From JBJXGF01 sp046153015 (lineage in GTDB: Bacteria; Actinomycetota; Acidimicrobiia; Acidimicrobiales; CAIXPF01), in NCBI GenBank assembly GCA_046153015.1, contig JBJXGF010000310.1:1-12906 (forward strand): a stretch of 12,906 bases of DNA, given 5' to 3'. A program made the position numbers and the translations under genes. Shown here piece by piece: positions 6,747 to 12,906 of this stretch. A model generated the notes under the pieces. That model was not told the origin of the DNA. It saw only the letters and a list, made by a program, of their open reading frames with translations, and made no database searches. Each line of letters starts with the position of its first letter. The first letter of the stretch is position 1.

Positions 6747-7889
6747 TCAGCGCCCGAGCAGGAACTCCGCGTTGGCGCCCCAGAAGGCGTCGGCGGCGTC
6801 GTCGGGGATGGGGCCGGCCTTCGCCCGGTACACCTCGACGGAGGGTTCGCCCTCGGCATGCGGGTAGTCCGCCGACCACATCACGAGCGGGCCGACCTGC
6901 TCGATCGTGCGGCCGGGCTTCTCCGACGCGAACGACGAGATCCGCACCGAGCGCCGCACGTACTCCGAGGGGGTGAGCGACAACGACAGCGACGAGCGCC
7001 CGGTGATGGCCAGCTCGCTGTAGGGCGTGGTGTCGAGGCGGCGCAGCAGCATCGGGAACCAGTCGGTCATCACTTCGAGCACCCCGAAGCGCAGGCTCGG
7101 ATGCCGCTCGAGCACGCCGTTGAGCACCAGGTCGAGCAGCGTGACGAACACGTCCATGCCGAGCAGCGGGAACGACAGCAGCGGCACGTAGTGCGAGTGG
7201 TGGCCCTCGTACCAGCCGTCCTGGAACGGGCGGACGGGGTTGGCGCCCACGTGGAACACCGGGTTGACGCCGTACTCGTCGAAGAGGGACCACGCCCGGT
7301 CGAGCTCGGGATGGCTGGGGCGCACGCCCTCGACCAGCCCGGCGGGGATCCAGCCGAGCTTCACGCCTGCCGCGGAGAGCGCCCGGAGCTGGCGCTCCAG
7401 CCACTCGAGGTCCAACAGTTCGAGGTGGCCGACCGGGTGGAGCGCGCCGCGCCCCTCCACCCGGACCTGCGCCGCCCACCGGTTCCACGCCTCCATGTTC
7501 ACGAGGCGCGCCTCGGGCTCGCCGCGCAGGGCCAGACCCCAGTTGAGCCCCCAGTGCGGGAACAGGATCGTCTCGTCGACCCCGAGGTCGGCCAGCGCCG
7601 CGGCCCGCGGGCCCGGCGCCCAGTAGTGCTCGGGGAGGTCGCGGGCGTAGTCGAACTCGCAGGGCAGGCCCTGGCGGCAGCGTTCCAGCGTGGGGCCGAG
7701 CGTCCGGAAATCCCCCGGCGTGGAGAACCAGCACTCGAGGATCTTGCGGCCCTGGAACGACACCCAGTCCCAGCCGTTCTCGTCGCGGTCCATCGTCAGC
7801 GCCAGGTGGCGCTTGGCCGGATCGGCGTGGTCCGCCCAGAGGTCGGGGAGCTCGAAGAGGTGGGAATCCGAGTCGACGATCGTGACCAT
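6747..7889 (-). CDS. amidohydrolase_2 family protein (TIM-barrel metal-dependent hydrolase, COG2159)
   Basis: This is a 380-aa metal-dependent hydrolase or decarboxylase-like protein of the amidohydrolase 2 group. It opens VDSDSH (5-10), with Asp8/His10 in place of the HxH pair, as in many actinobacterial members that begin DxDxH. Other probable metal or active-site positions are His213 (VFHVGAN), Glu272 (LEVMTDW) and Asp341 (SADYPH). The protein ends FWGANAEFLLGR, the usual terminal helix of the family. The substrate cannot be deduced: relatives hydrolyse or decarboxylate ring-cleavage and other catabolic intermediates. The ATG at 7887-7889 is the first good start, and CAAGAT six nt upstream on the minus strand could be a -10 for a leaderless mRNA. 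It is first in a likely operon with the AlkD-like gene and divergent from the ketopantoate-reductase-like gene 85 bp away. Confidence 0.88.
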   Translation of the reverse strand: MVTIVDSDSHLFELPDLWADHADPAKRHLALTMDRDENGWDWVSFQGRKILECWFSTPGDFRTLGPTLERCRQGLPCEFDYARDLPEHYWAPGPRAAALADLGVDETILFPHWGLNWGLALRGEPEARLVNMEAWNRWAAQVRVEGRGALHPVGHLELLDLEWLERQLRALSAAGVKLGWIPAGLVEGVRPSHPELDRAWSLFDEYGVNPVFHVGANPVRPFQDGWYEGHHSHYVPLLSFPLLGMDVFVTLLDLVLNGVLERHPSLRFGVLEVMTDWFPMLLRRLDTTPYSELAITGRSSLSLSLTPSEYVRRSVRISSFASEKPGRTIEQVGPLVMWSADYPHAEGEPSVEVYRAKAGPIPDDAADAFWGANAEFLLGR

Positions 7890-7961
7890 GGCGCGATCTT
7901 GGCACGGCCCCGCCTCGGGCGGCCGCCTCCGGGGGCGCCGCCCCGACGCGGCCGCCTTGGC

Positions 7962-7967
7962 TAGGGT
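7962..7967 (+). promoter_or_regulatory. -10 box for a probable leaderless transcript of the reductase gene
   Basis: TAGGGT fits TANNNT and is followed after 7 nt by the GTG start at 7975. That spacing would put transcription initiation at or next to the start codon. No ribosome binding site is present, which supports leaderless translation. No clear -35 is visible in the very G+C-rich DNA upstream. Confidence 0.42.
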
Positions 7968-7974
7968 CCGCGGT

Positions 7975-9033
7975 GTGACAAAGCGGATCGCGATCGTGGG
8001 GGTCGGCGCGCTGGGGGGCTACGTGGGCGGGAACCTCGCCCAGCACGGCCACGACGTGACGCTCATCGACTTCTGGCCGGAGAACATCGAGACGATCCGC
8101 CGGCGCGGCCTACGCCTCGACGGGCTCTCCGCCGAGGAGCGCTTCACGGTCGAGGGCGTGAACGCCCTCCACGTGAGCGACGTGCAGAGCCTCGCGCGCG
8201 AGAGGCCGATCGACATCGCCCTCGTGGCGGTCAAGTCGTACGACACCGAGTGGGCCACGATGCTGATCCGCCCGCACCTCGCGCCGAGCGGGTTCGTCGT
8301 GTCGCTGCAGAACTGCCTCAACGAGGAGCGCATCGCCGGGATCGTCGGCTGGGGGCGCACCGTCGGCGCGATCGCCTCGATGATCTCGGTCGACATGGCC
8401 GAGCCCGGCTACGTGATGCGCACGATCCCCCGCATGGGGGACCGCTACACCGTGTTCCGGGTGGGCGAGGTGCACGGCCGCATCACCCGCCGGGTGGAGG
8501 AGCTGGTCGAGCTGTTCGGGCTGGTCGACAGCGCCAAGGCCACCACCAACCTGTGGGGCGAGCGGTGGTCCAAGCTGGTGCTCAACGGCATGGCCAACGG
8601 CGTGTCGGCCGCCACCGGGCTCACCGTCGACGGGGCCAACCGCAACGACGCGGTGCGCCGCTTCTCGATCAAGCTCGGCGGCGAGGCCGTGCGCATCGGC
8701 CAGGCCCTCGGCTACGAGCTCGAGAAGATCGGCAAGTACCAGCCCGAGCAGTGGGCCCTCGCCGCCGAGGGCGAGCCGGAGGCCTTCGAGCTGCTGGACA
8801 AGGGCCTCGTGCCCACCGCCAAGCCGAACGAGCGGGACGAGGTCCGCCGCCCCTCGATGGCGCAGGACGTGATGAAAGGCCGTCGCACCGAGATCGAGTA
8901 CATCAACGGCTACATCGCCGAGAAGGGCGCCGAGATCGGCATCGACGCGCCGAGCCACCGCAAGATCACCGAGCTCGTCAAGCAGGTCGAGCGGGGCGAG
9001 CTCGACCCGCATCCCGCGGTGCTCGGCGGCTGA
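7975..9033 (+). CDS. ketopantoate reductase (PanE/ApbA) family oxidoreductase
   Basis: This is a 352-aa NAD(P)H-dependent reductase of the 2-dehydropantoate 2-reductase fold: an N-terminal Rossmann domain and a C-terminal helical domain. GVGALGG (9-15) is the dinucleotide-binding loop, and AVKSYDT (85-91) carries the cofactor-site lysine. K200 and N204 in WSKLVLNGMANG match catalytic K176/N180 of E. coli PanE, and S294 and E306 in SMAQDVMKGRRTEIEYING match S244/E256. The GTG at 7975 starts immediately before the Rossmann beta-strand (TKRIAIVGVG). The open frame extends upstream, but that part is shadow of the divergent gene. It is about 50 residues longer than E. coli PanE, mainly an insert around 251-290. 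The isolated position beside catabolic genes makes a role on another 2-oxo acid as plausible as pantothenate synthesis. Confidence 0.9.
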   Translation: MTKRIAIVGVGALGGYVGGNLAQHGHDVTLIDFWPENIETIRRRGLRLDGLSAEERFTVEGVNALHVSDVQSLARERPIDIALVAVKSYDTEWATMLIRPHLAPSGFVVSLQNCLNEERIAGIVGWGRTVGAIASMISVDMAEPGYVMRTIPRMGDRYTVFRVGEVHGRITRRVEELVELFGLVDSAKATTNLWGERWSKLVLNGMANGVSAATGLTVDGANRNDAVRRFSIKLGGEAVRIGQALGYELEKIGKYQPEQWALAAEGEPEAFELLDKGLVPTAKPNERDEVRRPSMAQDVMKGRRTEIEYINGYIAEKGAEIGIDAPSHRKITELVKQVERGELDPHPAVLGG

Positions 9034-9054
9034 GACAGCACCCCCTCAAACAGC

Positions 9055-10326
9055 TCAGCCTCGGCCGCTCGGCGCGGCGTTGGCGAGCAGCTCCCGGAAC
9101 GGCGTGTCGCGGGCCGGGCCGGGCTCCTTGGGCAGGCCGAGGCCCCGCTCGCCGACCACGTTGCGCTGCACCTCGTCGGTCCCGCCGTAGATGGAGGGGG
9201 CGGGGGAGAACACGATCACCTCCTGCAGCCAGCCCTCGGTCTCCGACTCCGGGCCCCACAGCTGGGCCTGCGGGCCGAGGATCAGCCCGCCGAGCTCTCG
9301 GGCGCGGCGCACGAGGTCGGTCATCCGCAGCTTGGCGAGCGGGCCGTCCACCCCGGTGCGGCCGATCCCGGCCCGGTGGCGCAGCGCGGTCATCCGCACG
9401 ATCTCGGCGCGGGCGTGGAGCTCGGCCAAGCGCTGGCGGACGAGCGGGTCGCCGAGGCGGCCGTGCTCGGAGGCCAGGCGGGTGAGGCGCTGCACGGTCC
9501 GGCCGCTGATCGTGCCCTGGGAGATGGCCGGGCGGGATCGCAGGAACTCCCCGGCCGGGCGGTCGAGGTGCCCGGCGACCGAGCCGGGGAACGCCCGGCC
9601 GAACACCGACTCGTTCTCGCCGATCCCCGCCCGCTCGTGGCGCAGGGTGGTGTTGGTCACGGCCCAGCCCTGGTTGAGGCCGCCGAGCAGGTTGGCGTGA
9701 GGCGCACGCGCCTCGTCGAAGAACACCTCGTTGAACACGGCGTGGCCGGTCATCTCCCGCAGCGGCCGGACCTCCACGCCGGGCTGGTGCATCGGGAACA
9801 GGAAGTAGGAGATGCCCTGGTGCTTGGGCTGGGCGGGGTCGGTGCGGGCGATCAGGATCCCGAAGTCGGCGTGCTGGCCGGTCGAGGTCCACACCTTCTG
9901 GCCGGTCACCACCCACTCGTCGCCGTCGCGCACGGCTCGGGTCTGCAGCCCGGCGAGGTCCGAGCCGGCGCCGGGCTCGCTGAAGAGCTGGCACCAGCCG
10001 TCGGTTCCGTCGAGGATGCGGGGCAGGAAGCGGTCGAGCTGCTCGGGCGTGCCATGCTCGAGCAGCGTCGGGGCGGTGAGCGCGGTGCCGACCCCACCGG
10101 GCGCGCCGAGCGCGTCGCGGGCCTTGAGCGCCAGGCCCACGGCTCGGGTGCAGTCCCGGTCGTAGCCCCGGCCCCACGGCTCGGGCAGGTCGGGCATGGC
10201 GTAGCGGGCCTCGGCCAGGCGCCGCCACCAGTCGCGCACGGTCAGCGCCGGGTCCCACGCCTCGTCGAGCCAGGCCTCGAACGCCGCCCGAACCTCCTCG
10301 GGCGAATGCGTCGCCGGTGCTGCCAT
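9055..10326 (-). CDS. acyl-CoA dehydrogenase (FadE-like flavoprotein)
   Basis: This is a 423-aa FAD enzyme of the acyl-CoA dehydrogenase family, which makes an alpha,beta-double bond in an acyl-CoA and passes electrons to ETF. Motifs are FSEPGAGSD (115-123) and GQKVWTSTG (142-150) in the middle domain, and YGGTDEVQRN (380-389) and GERGLGLPKEP (392-402) at the C-terminus. The catalytic Glu of the medium-chain type (the E of YEGT) is Gly here. E231 in LRHERAGIG aligns with the alternative catalytic Glu position of isovaleryl-CoA dehydrogenase-type and some mycobacterial FadE enzymes. The ATG at 10326 is supported by GGGGAGGG 9 nt upstream. The gene is convergent with the reductase gene, with 21 bp between stops. 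The substrate is unknown. Steroid or branched-acyl catabolism is possible, but nothing in the window shows it. Confidence 0.94.
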   Translation of the reverse strand: MAAPATHSPEEVRAAFEAWLDEAWDPALTVRDWWRRLAEARYAMPDLPEPWGRGYDRDCTRAVGLALKARDALGAPGGVGTALTAPTLLEHGTPEQLDRFLPRILDGTDGWCQLFSEPGAGSDLAGLQTRAVRDGDEWVVTGQKVWTSTGQHADFGILIARTDPAQPKHQGISYFLFPMHQPGVEVRPLREMTGHAVFNEVFFDEARAPHANLLGGLNQGWAVTNTTLRHERAGIGENESVFGRAFPGSVAGHLDRPAGEFLRSRPAISQGTISGRTVQRLTRLASEHGRLGDPLVRQRLAELHARAEIVRMTALRHRAGIGRTGVDGPLAKLRMTDLVRRARELGGLILGPQAQLWGPESETEGWLQEVIVFSPAPSIYGGTDEVQRNVVGERGLGLPKEPGPARDTPFRELLANAAPSGRG

Positions 10327-10335
10327 CCTCGAACA

Positions 10336-10373
10336 CCCTCCCCAACCGACGGTCTGTGGCGGGGGCCACCGTA
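10336..10373 (-). promoter_or_regulatory. promoter -10 and ribosome binding site of the acyl-CoA dehydrogenase gene
   Basis: On the minus strand TACGGT (10373-10368) matches TANNNT, 41 nt before the ATG. GGGGAGGG (10343-10336) is a strong ribosome binding site with 9-nt spacing that fixes the start at 10326. No good -35 is visible. Just upstream, GGCCGGCCGGCC (10389-10400) is a self-complementary 12-mer that begins 7 nt after the regulator's stop and could help end that transcript. The site suggests transcription independent of the regulator gene. Confidence 0.4.
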
Positions 10374-10407
10374 CCCAACCGAGGGCCAGGCCGGCCGGCC
10401 GGGCGAG

Positions 10408-11403
10408 CTACACGAGGCGAGCCCAGTTGGTGGCGCGGCTGGTGGCGCTGATGGCGTACCAGGTCTCCGCCGCCCGCACCCCGGGCAGCGAGCGGATCTG
10501 CTCCACGATCAGCTCCACGAGCTGGGCGCGATCGACCGCCGCCACCGTGACCATCACGTTGCGGGCCCCGCTCGTCATGCTGGCGCTGGTGACCTCGCTC
10601 ATCTCGGCCAGCTTGGCCAGCAGCGAGCGGACCGAGCCGCCCTCGACCTCGAGGGCGACGAAGGCGAAGGCCCGCAACAGCCCCGACCGCAGCGGGTCGA
10701 CCTGCGCGCTGATGCGCAGCATGCCGGCCTCCTCGAGGCGGCGCAGCCGAGCCCGGATCGTGCCCTCCGACACGTCGAGCTGGCGGCCGATCTCGCGGTT
10801 GGCCTGGCGCCCGTTCACGGTGAGCGCATGGATCATGGCCAGGTCCAGCTCATCCAGGGGCAGCACCGGCGCCGGGAACTCGGGCCGCTCGGTGTTGACC
10901 GTGACCGGGGCGAGGGTGTGCCGCCACTTGCCCACGTCGAGGATGGCGTCGGCCCGCACCCGGCGGATGCCGGCGATGGCCGGCGCCTGCTCGGTGAGCA
11001 GCTCGGCCGCCGCGACCCGATCCCGGGCCACGGCCAGCGCCACCACGTCGGCCGAGCCGAGCACGATCGTGGAGGACTGCACGCTCGGCAGGGCGGCGAG
11101 CTCCCGGGCCACGTCGCGCACCGGGCGGCCGTCGACCTCCACGGCGAGCCACATGGCCAGCTGGAACCCCGCGGCCTCCCAGTCGAGCACGGCGGTGATA
11201 GCGAGGATCCTCCGCTCGTGCAGCGCCGCCACCCGCGCCGCCACCGTCGCCTCCGAGAGGCCGACCTCGGCGGCGAGGAAGCGGTTGCTGGCGCGGCCGT
11301 TCTCGGTGAGCAGCTCGATGAGCTGGCGGTCCACGTCGTCGAGCTCGGCGGCGGAGCGACGACCGCGCTGCCCAGGCACCCCGAGCGGCAGCGAAGAATT
11401 CAC
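10408..11403 (-). CDS. tandem-fused Lrp/AsnC-family transcription regulator (two HTH + two effector domains)
   Basis: Ordinary Lrp/AsnC proteins are about 150 aa, with one helix-turn-helix and one RAM ligand/oligomerisation domain. This one is 331 aa and holds two complete modules. HTH1 is at about 22-66 (LDDVDRQLIELL, recognition helix in LSEATVAARVAAL) and RAM1 at about 82-155. HTH2 is at about 184-230 (LDELDLAMIHAL, VSEGTIRARLRRLEEAG) and RAM2 at about 245-318. The two halves are only moderately alike, so the duplication or fusion is old. It should bind DNA and an amino-acid-like ligand in the cytoplasm. The start is a GTG at 11401-11403 with no good ribosome binding site, and later in-frame starts (such as V9) are possible. 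It lies back to back with the N-acyl-D-amino-acid deacylase gene, the most likely target, with autoregulation also likely. Confidence 0.93.
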   Translation of the reverse strand: MNSSLPLGVPGQRGRRSAAELDDVDRQLIELLTENGRASNRFLAAEVGLSEATVAARVAALHERRILAITAVLDWEAAGFQLAMWLAVEVDGRPVRDVARELAALPSVQSSTIVLGSADVVALAVARDRVAAAELLTEQAPAIAGIRRVRADAILDVGKWRHTLAPVTVNTERPEFPAPVLPLDELDLAMIHALTVNGRQANREIGRQLDVSEGTIRARLRRLEEAGMLRISAQVDPLRSGLLRAFAFVALEVEGGSVRSLLAKLAEMSEVTSASMTSGARNVMVTVAAVDRAQLVELIVEQIRSLPGVRAAETWYAISATSRATNWARLV

Positions 11404-11447
11404 CCGCCCACGACATCACCCGCGGGGCCGGCGGTCAACCCCGCTCC

Positions 11448-11492
11448 TGCGCAATCCGCCGCGATCGGCCGCCCAGGCTTGCTCATTGCGCA
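11448..11492. promoter_or_regulatory. candidate operator: inverted repeat TGCGCAAT / ATTGCGCA in the divergent spacer
   Basis: TGCGCAAT (11448-11455) and ATTGCGCA (11485-11492) are exact reverse complements with centres 37 bp apart. A third related copy, TTGCGCG, lies at 11511-11517. The second arm falls between the proposed -35 and -10 of the deacylase gene, so binding there would interfere with RNA polymerase. Multiple spaced half-sites suit a multimeric Lrp-type protein. Assignment to the adjacent regulator is inferred. Confidence 0.38.
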
Positions 11493-11507
11493 TCAGCATG
11501 GCATTCT
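11479..11507 (+). promoter_or_regulatory. candidate promoter of the deacylase gene (TTGCTC - 17 bp - CATTCT)
   Basis: TTGCTC (11479-11484) and CATTCT (11502-11507) are separated by 17 bp, the usual spacing. The -35 keeps TTG and the -10 keeps the A and final T of TANNNT. The expected start near 11514 leaves a leader of about 40 nt containing AGGGGGAG (11542-11549). This is the best -35/-10 pair in the window, still only partial matches. Confidence 0.36.
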
Positions 11508-11552
11508 CGGTTGCGCGAAAGGCCAACCACGTCCAGCCAGCAGGGGGAGTCA

Positions 11553-12906
11553 GTGGCCGCTTACGACATCCACATCAAGGGTGGCACCATCGTCGACGGC
11601 ACCAGGGTGCCCCGCTACAAGGGTGACCTTTGGATCAAGGACGGCAAGATCGCCCAGATCGGCGGCCGCGCCAAGGGCACGTCCGACCGTGAGATCGACG
11701 CCTCGGGCTGCATCGTCGCCCCCGGCGCCATCGATCTGCATACGCACTACGACGCACAGATTCGTTGGGACCCGTACTGCACGATCTCGAGCTGGCACGG
11801 CGTCACCACCGTGGTGCTCGGCAACTGCGGCTTCGGCTTCGCGCCGGTCAAGCCGGAGTTCCGTGAGCGGTCGATGCTCACGATGACCCGCACCGAGGCG
11901 ATCCCGTTCGAAGCCATGAAGGTCGGCATGCTGCCGAAGTGGGACTGGGAGACCATCCCCGAGTACCTCGACAGCCTCGATCGCGCGCCCAAGGGCGTCA
12001 ACGCGGCGCACTACATGCCCACCGCGTCGCTGATGATCTACGTGATGGGCCTGGAGGCGGCCAAGACCCGCCCGGCCACCAACGCGGAGCGCAAGGAGAT
12101 GCAGCGCCTGCTGCACGAGGGCATGGACGCCGGCCTGTGCGGCTTCTCGATCCAGCGCCTCGGCCCCAACTCCACCCAGGCCGACTTCGACGGCAGCCCG
12201 ATGGTCACCGACACCATGTGCGATGACGACATCTTCTGCCTGGCCGAAGTGCTGCGCGAGCGCGACGAGGGCAGCATCCAGCTGACCCAGGCCACCAGCG
12301 CCAACCCGAACGACCCCGACGACCTGGCCTTCAAGCTGCGCCTCGCCGAGGTCGCCAACCGGCCGATCTTCGACAATGTGGTCCCGGTGTCGCAGAAGAA
12401 CCCGCGGATCTACCAGGAGCGCCTCGAGTGGCTCGAGACCGCCCACCGCTCGGGCCTGCAGATCTACGGCCAGGGCGCCACGATCCGCACCGGCTTCGCG
12501 TTCTCGCTCGACGAGTGGAACCTCTACGACTCGAGCCCGGCGTGGCGTGAGGCCACCACCGGCACGATCGAGGACAAGATGCGCAAGATGCGCGACCCCG
12601 CCCTGCGCGAGCGCATCAAGGCTGAGCAGGAAGAAGCCGCCACCCTGTTCAAGAACACCCAGGTGGCGGTGGGCGGTCCGCCCGAGAAGCTGGTGGTCCA
12701 GGGCGTGGCCCGCCGTCCCGACCTGCAGAAGTACGTCGGCCGCAGCCTCGGCCAGATCGCCCAGGAAGAGGGCAAGCATTACGTCGAGGTGATGCTCGAC
12801 CTGTCGCTCGAGACCGGGCTCAAGACCGAGTTCCTGGGCGAGGGCCCGCAGTTCAACATCGACCACATGGGCGGCGTGTACACCGAGTCCCCGTACACGA
12901 TCCCCG
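11553..12906 (+). CDS. N-acyl-D-amino-acid deacylase-type amidohydrolase (3' end outside window)
   Basis: The first 451 residues of an amidohydrolase-superfamily enzyme related to D-aminoacylase and N-acyl-D-Asp/D-Glu deacylases, which release free D-amino acids from N-acyl forms. It starts YDIHIKGGTIVDGT, the beta-sandwich strand of this group. Metal ligands follow: HTH in IDLHTHYDAQ (H63, H65) at the start of the TIM barrel, and the cysteine of LGNCGFGFAP (C92), which bridges metals in D-aminoacylase. The GTG at 11553 follows AGGGGGAG with unusually short spacing (3 nt). Family members are commonly 500-580 aa, so roughly the last fifth is missing. It is transcribed divergently from the tandem Lrp regulator. 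Related proteins annotated as deacylases may act on other amides or cyclic imides, so the substrate is not certain. Confidence 0.88.
   Translation, partial: MAAYDIHIKGGTIVDGTRVPRYKGDLWIKDGKIAQIGGRAKGTSDREIDASGCIVAPGAIDLHTHYDAQIRWDPYCTISSWHGVTTVVLGNCGFGFAPVKPEFRERSMLTMTRTEAIPFEAMKVGMLPKWDWETIPEYLDSLDRAPKGVNAAHYMPTASLMIYVMGLEAAKTRPATNAERKEMQRLLHEGMDAGLCGFSIQRLGPNSTQADFDGSPMVTDTMCDDDIFCLAEVLRERDEGSIQLTQATSANPNDPDDLAFKLRLAEVANRPIFDNVVPVSQKNPRIYQERLEWLETAHRSGLQIYGQGATIRTGFAFSLDEWNLYDSSPAWREATTGTIEDKMRKMRDPALRERIKAEQEEAATLFKNTQVAVGGPPEKLVVQGVARRPDLQKYVGRSLGQIAQEEGKHYVEVMLDLSLETGLKTEFLGEGPQFNIDHMGGVYTESPYTIP

Noticed and set aside
6743..6859. 39-residue N-terminal extension of the AlkD-like protein
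   Set aside because: Pro/Ser/Arg low-complexity sequence lying within the amidohydrolase gene; the ATG at 6742 fits family length and operon spacing.
4046..6976. 976-aa plus-strand open frame across the helicase and AlkD-like genes
   Set aside because: Arg/Ser/Ala/Pro-rich shadow frame opposite two well-supported genes with catalytic motifs; no recognisable domain.
8110..9012. 300-aa minus-strand frame opposite the ketopantoate-reductase-like gene
   Set aside because: Composition typical of a complementary shadow frame; the plus strand carries a complete PanE motif set.
9376..11886. 836-aa plus-strand open frame across the acyl-CoA dehydrogenase, regulator and start of the deacylase
   Set aside because: Antisense shadow with biased composition that also runs out of frame through the real deacylase start.
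11550..12866. 438-aa minus-strand frame opposite the deacylase gene
   Set aside because: Its open length mirrors the coding strand's G/C-rich third positions; the plus strand has the HTH and NCG metal motifs.
1..12906. CRISPR array, prophage, IS element or toxin-antitoxin pair
   Set aside because: No regularly spaced repeats, no transposase, integrase or phage structural motif and no target-site duplication were seen.

Overview
This is a very G+C-rich window with compact, frequently overlapping genes, several GTG starts, few strong Shine-Dalgarno sequences and TANNNT-type -10 boxes, two of them close enough to the start codon to suggest leaderless mRNAs. The gene content (a Lrp/AsnC regulator, an acyl-CoA dehydrogenase, two amidohydrolase-superfamily enzymes, a HelZ-like SNF2 helicase, an actinobacterial-type prenyl synthase) points to a chromosome of a high-G+C actinobacterium. 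An uncultured Acidimicrobiia-like lineage is my best guess, but no rRNA or marker gene confirms it. I see no phage, IS, plasmid or CRISPR hallmark.

Layout. 1-127 (+): tail of a membrane protein. 151-1838 (-): a two-gene isoprenoid operon in which a class-I GGPP/FPP-type prenyl synthase is followed by, and overlaps, a Nudix isopentenyl-diphosphate isomerase. 1839-2332: a spacer of about 0.5 kb with no convincing gene, but with a long imperfect hairpin and one short ORF behind a good ribosome binding site. 2333-5790 (-): a 1049-aa SNF2-family helicase followed 23 nt later by an unrecognised 94-aa basic/acidic protein. 5791-5965: spacer with a strong stem-loop. 5966-7889 (-): an amidohydrolase_2 protein followed 4 nt later by an AlkD-type DNA glycosylase. 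7890-7974: divergent promoter region. 7975-9033 (+): a ketopantoate-reductase-family protein, convergent with an acyl-CoA dehydrogenase at 9055-10326 (-). 10408-11403 (-): a regulator made of two complete Lrp/AsnC modules fused head to tail. It is divergent from an N-acyl-D-amino-acid deacylase-type amidohydrolase that starts at 11553 (+) and runs off the end.

How they fit together. Idi supplies DMAPP and the prenyl synthase condenses it with IPP. The SNF2/94-aa pair and the AlkD glycosylase are both DNA-transaction genes transcribed in the same direction and may form a genome-maintenance block, though a hairpin and a possible promoter separate them. The right half is catabolic in character, and the tandem Lrp protein is the obvious candidate regulator of the deacylase: the 149-bp divergent spacer has a perfect 8-bp inverted repeat, one arm of which lies between a plausible -35 and -10.

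No single element proves a new system. The items most worth following are the fused double-Lrp regulator with its putative operator, the small protein tied to the SNF2 helicase, and the structured spacers.
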